Source of the DNA: Elusimicrobiaceae bacterium
GTDB lineage: Bacteria > Elusimicrobiota > Elusimicrobia > Elusimicrobiales > Elusimicrobiaceae
Assembly (NCBI GenBank): GCA_016282685.1
Contig: JAEELM010000010.1
Span: 1-54,843 of the forward strand
DNA length: 54,843 nucleotides
Direction: 5' to 3'
Shown: piece by piece, positions 50,710 through 54,843 of the stretch
How the letters are laid out: every line of letters starts with the position of its first letter
Numbering within the stretch: the first letter of the stretch is position 1
Notes under the pieces: generated by a model
The model's input: the letters and a program-made list of their open reading frames with translations, nothing else
Databases searched by the model: none
Told to the model about the DNA's origin: nothing
Program-made: the position numbers and the translations under genes

Positions 50710-50870
50710 AATTCCTCCTTAACTACGTATAGTGTAGCAAAAATAATAGACCTATTTGAAAGGGAGGGAAAAACCGGTAAGGAATTTAGGAAGAAATGAA
50801 AAAAGAGACCAGGAGAAAAATATTTTAGATCTTCTCCCAAGTTATAAGTTTGATGGTTTAACGCAGCATG

Positions 50871-50893
50871 AAAAATCTCCGCGTTGCGGAGAT
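50871..50893 (-). terminator. Intrinsic terminator of the receiver-like exported gene
   Basis: Stem ATCTCCGC/GCGGAGAT (50875-50882, 50886-50893), loop GTT; minus strand continues TTTTC. Confidence 0.85.
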
Positions 50894-50950
50894 CTTTCGT
50901 GAGTAGTATCCTGGTTACAGATGGTAGAAAACCACAGCAATCAGTTGGGT

Positions 50951-52354
50951 TTATTTTTTTCTCCACTTATTCCAATAGAAATTTATAATTGTGTCATCTG
51001 TATGCCTACGATAAGCTACACAGTCTTCCCACATCTTTAAAGTCCCTTCGATACCGGCGTCTACACTAAGTTTCGCAAACTCTTTAAGGTCAGTACCGGG
51101 CTCTTTCGTAGGAGCCGATAATATCAAAATCCCTCCGTTGCCACTAAATGTAAGTTCATGGAGCAACCGTGAATAGGGGTTGCGGATGATTGCATACTGA
51201 TGTTTGGGAGGGTAAAAATCTCCAACCACAACGTCATATGAATAATCTCTTTCCTTAAGAAACTCCTGAACGGTAAAGCTGCGGATTTCCCATTTCCGCC
51301 GCGATTTTTCAATGTCTCTTTTCATTTCTTTATATACATTTTTATCATCATGGACAACAGCTATTCGCAAATTTTTTGGAGCATTTTCGCGGTCTTTTGA
51401 AGAAAGATACCAAGAGTAAAAAGAGTCCGGTTTGGCTGGATTTGGCTTCAGTATCGGTTGAGGCAATTGACAAGGAATTTTTCCCTCCACAAATTTCATA
51501 AAATAGTATTCAACTTGTTGTAAATAGCGTGTTTTTTGAATCAATTCCCAAGGCCGCATTCCCATAGTTTCATCCAAAATTTGGATTCTTTTTCTTAAAA
51601 GATTCGCTTTTTCCCGTACGGTATCAATTGTTCTTTGATCCATTTTTTGCCCGAGCGATTTTCTCTCCATTAAAGATTTTACGTGTTCATAGAAAGATTG
51701 AATCTCATTGAAGGTAGCTCGGTAAACGGCAACATCTTCCCAATATGCTTTTGCGTCTGCCACCGCCTCCGGACGTTTAAGTATGAGATCCCAACGATTG
51801 GGATATCTTTTGTTTATGTAACTCATATCGGCGAATTGATAATCCGTGCGTTGATACTCAATCCCTTTTTTCATATGTTTCATTTGTTCAAGGGCCTCTA
51901 AGAGTTGGAGATGTCTTATCTCTGCATGGGCTGCGCGTTGTATAGCTGCAAGACGGCCGGGAGCATCATCGTGAGATTCAAAATTTTTCGTCACGACTTC
52001 TTTAACTTCCGTAATGGTCCTTGTCTGCGGCAGAGCAGTTTGGTTCTTAATAAATTCCGGAGCTGATGGAATGAGTACTTCTTTTTTCACTTCTACAGGA
52101 GTAACGGTAACACGCTCTGTTATCGTGGGAGGATTAGTCAAAAGTTCCGGGAAGGATGCATTGGTAAGCATTGGAACCGTTCGTAAAGCCGGAAACGTAA
52201 CCCCGTTGATTACAGTCCGCCCCAAGGCATCTACCATCCCGTTCCCTACAGGCTTTAGTGCCGTTTGGGCCAAAGGGACAACTGCCCCTCCTTGGGCCCA
52301 AGCGGGATGTACCATCCCCAGAACAAGAGCTACTAAAAACATTTTTTTATTCAT
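50951..52354 (-). CDS. Exported protein with a C-terminal receiver-like domain
   Basis: 467 residues. Signal peptide (MNKKMFLVALVLGMVHPAWAQ), Val/Ala-rich segment (VVPLAQTALKPVGNGMVDAL), a coiled or helical middle (about 125-300), then residues 328-455 resembling a two-component receiver domain: IAVVHDDK (Asp336, Asp337), YDVVVGDFYPP (Asp379, candidate phosphoacceptor), ILILSAP (Ser413) and GTLKMW (Lys440), with spacing close to CheY. Receiver domains are cytosolic; an exported one is unexpected, so it is either a non-phosphorylated structural copy or not truly exported. Carries regulon promoter F. Shine-Dalgarno AGGAGGG. Confidence 0.85.
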   Translation of the reverse strand: MNKKMFLVALVLGMVHPAWAQGGAVVPLAQTALKPVGNGMVDALGRTVINGVTFPALRTVPMLTNASFPELLTNPPTITERVTVTPVEVKKEVLIPSAPEFIKNQTALPQTRTITEVKEVVTKNFESHDDAPGRLAAIQRAAHAEIRHLQLLEALEQMKHMKKGIEYQRTDYQFADMSYINKRYPNRWDLILKRPEAVADAKAYWEDVAVYRATFNEIQSFYEHVKSLMERKSLGQKMDQRTIDTVREKANLLRKRIQILDETMGMRPWELIQKTRYLQQVEYYFMKFVEGKIPCQLPQPILKPNPAKPDSFYSWYLSSKDRENAPKNLRIAVVHDDKNVYKEMKRDIEKSRRKWEIRSFTVQEFLKERDYSYDVVVGDFYPPKHQYAIIRNPYSRLLHELTFSGNGGILILSAPTKEPGTDLKEFAKLSVDAGIEGTLKMWEDCVAYRRHTDDTIINFYWNKWRKK

Positions 52355-52387
52355 AGATACAAACCCTCCTACTTCTTGCGTATTTAT

Positions 52388-52493
52388 AGTCTAAGAAACT
52401 ACTTTGCTTAATACCAGGGTCTTAATACCTAAAAAAGAAAGAAATAAGACCTAAATGTTTTTGGGTCTTATTTCCCATTTTTTCTAGGTCTTA
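52388..52493 (-). promoter_or_regulatory. Regulon promoter F with an array of half-sites
   Basis: Minus strand TAGGTATTAAGACCC (52417-52431, one mismatch to consensus), exactly 23 bp, then TAGACT (52388-52393). Upstream: TAGGTC (52448-52453, 22 bp away), then two TAAGACC copies 23 bp apart ending by 52493. Confidence 0.68.
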
Positions 52494-52709
52494 TTTTCCA
52501 ATTTTATTTGATTTTCTGTTATTTCCTCTTGTTTAAAGAGGTTTCATATTATATGTTTTTGGTCCAACCAAGTAGATACTACGCAGTTTGATTGGCAAAA
52601 TCCCAACGCTTGGCCGCCTAATGATAAAAATAATTGCTTTATATGATTTCGTTTAGTACAATAAATTAGTTTAGGCAAATTTTTCAGGCCCTAAATCAAG
52701 GAGCAACTT
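52494..52709 (+). promoter_or_regulatory. pyrB upstream region with sigma70-type promoter
   Basis: TTGCTT (52634-52639), 17 bp, TACAAT (52657-52662). Leader of about 40 nt to the GTG start. I see no PyrR-type attenuator and no gene in the remaining stretch. Confidence 0.6.
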
Positions 52710-53666
52710 GTGCATCATCTCAACCCTCTCTATGGGAGAAATATCCTGAATATTTCCGACTTATCATTAGCGGATTTAGAACTGATTTTCAAAACCGCAT
52801 CCGTTATGAAAAGCCGACTCAGACAATCTAACAAAAAGGCTTCGTATCTAAAAGGGAAAACTATCATTAATTTATTCTACGAGCCGAGTACCAGAACCAG
52901 AACTTCTTTTGAATTAGCCGGCAAATACCTAGGGGCAGATGTTATTAATTTCACAACATCTGCCTCTAGTTTATTAAAGGGAGAAAGTTTCCGTGATACC
53001 TTGCTTACGCTAGAGTCCATGCATAGCGACGCGTTTGTCATCCGCCACCCGGTGGAAGGTGCCGCCGCATTTGCGGCCTCCAATGCGCACCAAAGCGTTG
53101 TGCTAAACGCCGGAGACGGCGCCCATGCGCATCCTACGCAAGCGCTGCTTGACATGCTCACACTCCGGGAACGTAACATCTGTTTGAAAGGAGCCAAAAT
53201 GACGATTGTGGGAGACATTTTGCACAGTCGGGTGGCTCGGTCTAACATTGCTTTGTGGAAAAAATACGGAGCAGACGTGCACGTTTGCGGCCCCGGCACG
53301 TTACTGCCGCGGGAAATAGAACGCTTGGGAGTCACCGTTCATAATCGTATAGAAGACGCCTTGGAAGGGGCCAGCGTGGTAAATGCCCTGCGTATTCAGC
53401 TTGAGCGCCAACAAAAAGGGATGTTCCCTTCGGTGCGGGAATATGCCCAACTCTTTGGCGTGAACGAACAGCGTATGAAACTGGCTCGGCCGAACGCAGT
53501 TATTGAGCACCCGGGGCCACTCAACCGCGGGGTAGAAATTTCTTACAAGGTGGCTTACGGTAGCCAAGCGGTTATTTTGCCGCAGGTGGAAAGCGGAGTG
53601 GCTATTCGCATGGCACTACTGGCACTTACACTGGAAGGAGGGGTTCCCAATGAAGATTTTAATTAA
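52710..53666 (+). CDS. pyrB: Aspartate carbamoyltransferase catalytic subunit
   Basis: 318 residues, GTG start with Shine-Dalgarno AAGGAG. Condenses carbamoyl phosphate with aspartate, second step of pyrimidine synthesis. Signature FYEPSTRTRTSFELAGKYLGA (carbamoyl-phosphate site), LLKGESFRDTLLTLESM, FVIRHPVEGAA, HPTQALLDMLTLRE and GPLNRGVEI. Length matches the PyrR/PyrB class without a regulatory chain in the window. Overlaps pyrC by 17 bp. Confidence 0.97.
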   Translation: MHHLNPLYGRNILNISDLSLADLELIFKTASVMKSRLRQSNKKASYLKGKTIINLFYEPSTRTRTSFELAGKYLGADVINFTTSASSLLKGESFRDTLLTLESMHSDAFVIRHPVEGAAAFAASNAHQSVVLNAGDGAHAHPTQALLDMLTLRERNICLKGAKMTIVGDILHSRVARSNIALWKKYGADVHVCGPGTLLPREIERLGVTVHNRIEDALEGASVVNALRIQLERQQKGMFPSVREYAQLFGVNEQRMKLARPNAVIEHPGPLNRGVEISYKVAYGSQAVILPQVESGVAIRMALLALTLEGGVPNEDFN

Positions 53667-54843
53667 AAACGGACGTGTGGTAGATCCCAGTCAACAACTC
53701 GATACTACGACCGATATTCTAGTAAGTGATGGGAAAATTCAAAAAATAGAGTCCCATATTTCTGCTGCGTGTGAACGCACCATAGACGCGCGGGGGTTAG
53801 CGGTATTCCCCGGTTTAATAGACGTGCATACACACTTACGCGAGCCCGGTTACGAGGCCAAAGAGACGATCCTTTCCGGCACGCAAGCGGCTGCACACGG
53901 CGGTTTTACCACCATTGCGTGTATGCCCAACACACGGCCGGTGATAGATACTTCTATCGTGCTTGATGGCGTGAAAGAGCGCGCGACTCAATGTGGCCTC
54001 GCACACGTGGAAGTAATTGGTGCCATTACCAAAGGTGAAGAAGGGAAAGAATTGGCCGAAATGGGGGATATGGCCCGCCACGGGGCAATGGCTTTTTCCG
54101 ACGACGGACATCATGTTTCTTCCGCCCGAGTGTTTTTGTTGGCCGCACAGTATGCCAAATCATTGGGGAAAGTGCTTATTTCCCATGCCATAGAAGAAGA
54201 ATTAAATACGCAAGGTTTTATGCACGAAGGGTTTGTTTCCACACAGCTGGGGATTCCCGGTGTTCCCGCAGTGGCCGAAGATATGGCAGTGGCGCGCGAT
54301 TGTTTAATTGCCGCTTATACGGGTGCGCGCGTTCATATTGCGCACGTTTCTACCAAAGGAGCAGTGGATCTTATACGTTATTTTAAGAAACAAGGGGCCC
54401 CGGTAACGGCAGAGGCAACTGTTCACCATTTGACGTTGACCGACGAGGCTTGCAGCGGATTTAATACGGCTGCAAAGGTAAGCCCGCCGTTACGCAGTGA
54501 AGAACACGTACTTGCTTTGCGTGAAGGACTTAAAGACGGCACGATTGACGCGATTGTCACGGACCATGCCCCGCACACGCAGGAAGAAAAAGATGTGGAG
54601 TTTCGTTACGCGCCCAACGGGTTTCCGGGATTGGAAACATCCCTGGGCGTAGTGCTGACCGATTTGTATCATACCGGCGTGCTCGATTTGGCAACGTTGG
54701 TTAATAAAATGAGTTGCACTCCGGCGCGTTTGTTTGGACTCCCCGGCGGTACACTGCGCCCGGGAGCACCGGCAGATATTACGCTAGTGGATCTTGAACG
54801 GGAGTGGACCGTGGATAGCCAACATTTTTACACGCGCGGAAAA
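53650..54843 (+). CDS. pyrC: Dihydroorotase (partial, runs off the window end)
   Basis: 398 residues visible, 3' end cut. Cyclises carbamoyl-aspartate to dihydroorotate. Class I (PyrC-b/AllB-type) metal-site motifs: FPGLIDVHTHLREPGYEAKE (HxH), FTTIACMPNTRP, LISHAIEEE, VHIAHVST, and IVTDHAPHTQEEK (metal Asp). ATG is preceded by GGAGGGG. Overlap with pyrB indicates translational coupling. Confidence 0.96.
   Translation, partial: MKILIKNGRVVDPSQQLDTTTDILVSDGKIQKIESHISAACERTIDARGLAVFPGLIDVHTHLREPGYEAKETILSGTQAAAHGGFTTIACMPNTRPVIDTSIVLDGVKERATQCGLAHVEVIGAITKGEEGKELAEMGDMARHGAMAFSDDGHHVSSARVFLLAAQYAKSLGKVLISHAIEEELNTQGFMHEGFVSTQLGIPGVPAVAEDMAVARDCLIAAYTGARVHIAHVSTKGAVDLIRYFKKQGAPVTAEATVHHLTLTDEACSGFNTAAKVSPPLRSEEHVLALREGLKDGTIDAIVTDHAPHTQEEKDVEFRYAPNGFPGLETSLGVVLTDLYHTGVLDLATLVNKMSCTPARLFGLPGGTLRPGAPADITLVDLEREWTVDSQHFYTRGK

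Noticed and set aside
50749-50754. TAGGTC half-site upstream of the acyl-ACP thioesterase gene
   Set aside because: No GRCCC partner at 4 bp and no -10 at 23-24 bp; treated as chance.
1-54843. CRISPR arrays, insertion sequences or prophage
   Set aside because: No regular direct-repeat array, transposase, integrase or phage structural gene was seen.

Overview
The window reads as a chromosomal segment of a host-associated, Gram-negative-type bacterium, most likely a gut lineage of the Elusimicrobiota. This is an inference from overall character: moderate GC, a free-standing SWIB-domain protein, a PASTA protein without a kinase in a translation operon, ATP-type PEPCK, several outer-membrane barrels, and very many small exported proteins whose signal peptides end in Ala-Gln. 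No 16S rRNA gene is present to settle it.

Layout. 1-9.6 kb (minus strand): two tandem exported paralogues, then rnhB, yraN and a purine nucleoside phosphorylase; next to them a long housekeeping operon (fmt, TPM protein, PASTA protein, rpe, rpsP, khpA, trmD, rplS) that lacks rimM. 9.7-10.0 kb: a tRNA-Ser(CGA) and a second structured element bounded by the same acceptor-stem sequence. 10.1-21 kb: RDD protein, hydrolase, Mrp ATPase, a large exported protein, aminotransferase plus PEPCK, SWIB protein, an exported ADP-ribosyltransferase-like protein and a PTS EIIBC permease. 21-29 kb: radical SAM protein, Sel1-like protein, outer-membrane barrel, then a chaperone-usher pilus locus (two-domain DUF4402-like subunit, PapD-like chaperone, long usher, DUF4402-like major pilin with its own promoter). 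29-46 kb: rsmF, then an accessory region rich in exported proteins of unknown function, with a glycosyltransferase, an O-antigen-polymerase-like protein and a 5'-nucleotidase-type enzyme. 46-54.8 kb: exported D-Ala-D-Ala dipeptidase, outer-membrane barrel, DUF3795 protein, nitroreductase, a 22-residue membrane micropeptide gene, guaC, acyl-ACP thioesterase, an exported protein with a receiver-like domain, and pyrB-pyrC (pyrC cut by the window end).

The main discovery candidate is a shared promoter architecture in front of seven transcription units that encode exported proteins. Each carries a 15-bp interrupted inverted repeat, consensus TRGGYC-N4-GRCCC, ending exactly 23 or 24 bp upstream of a TANNNT -10 hexamer. 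Several have further TAGGYC half-sites 22-24 bp upstream. The genes behind it share a signal peptide ending in AQ and often an Ala/Val-rich segment after it, but have unrelated C-terminal domains (ADP-ribosyltransferase-like, chymotrypsin-protease-like, receiver-like, and unrecognised). I read this as a co-regulated, modular set of exported proteins controlled by one undescribed activator; both the activator and the functions are unproven.
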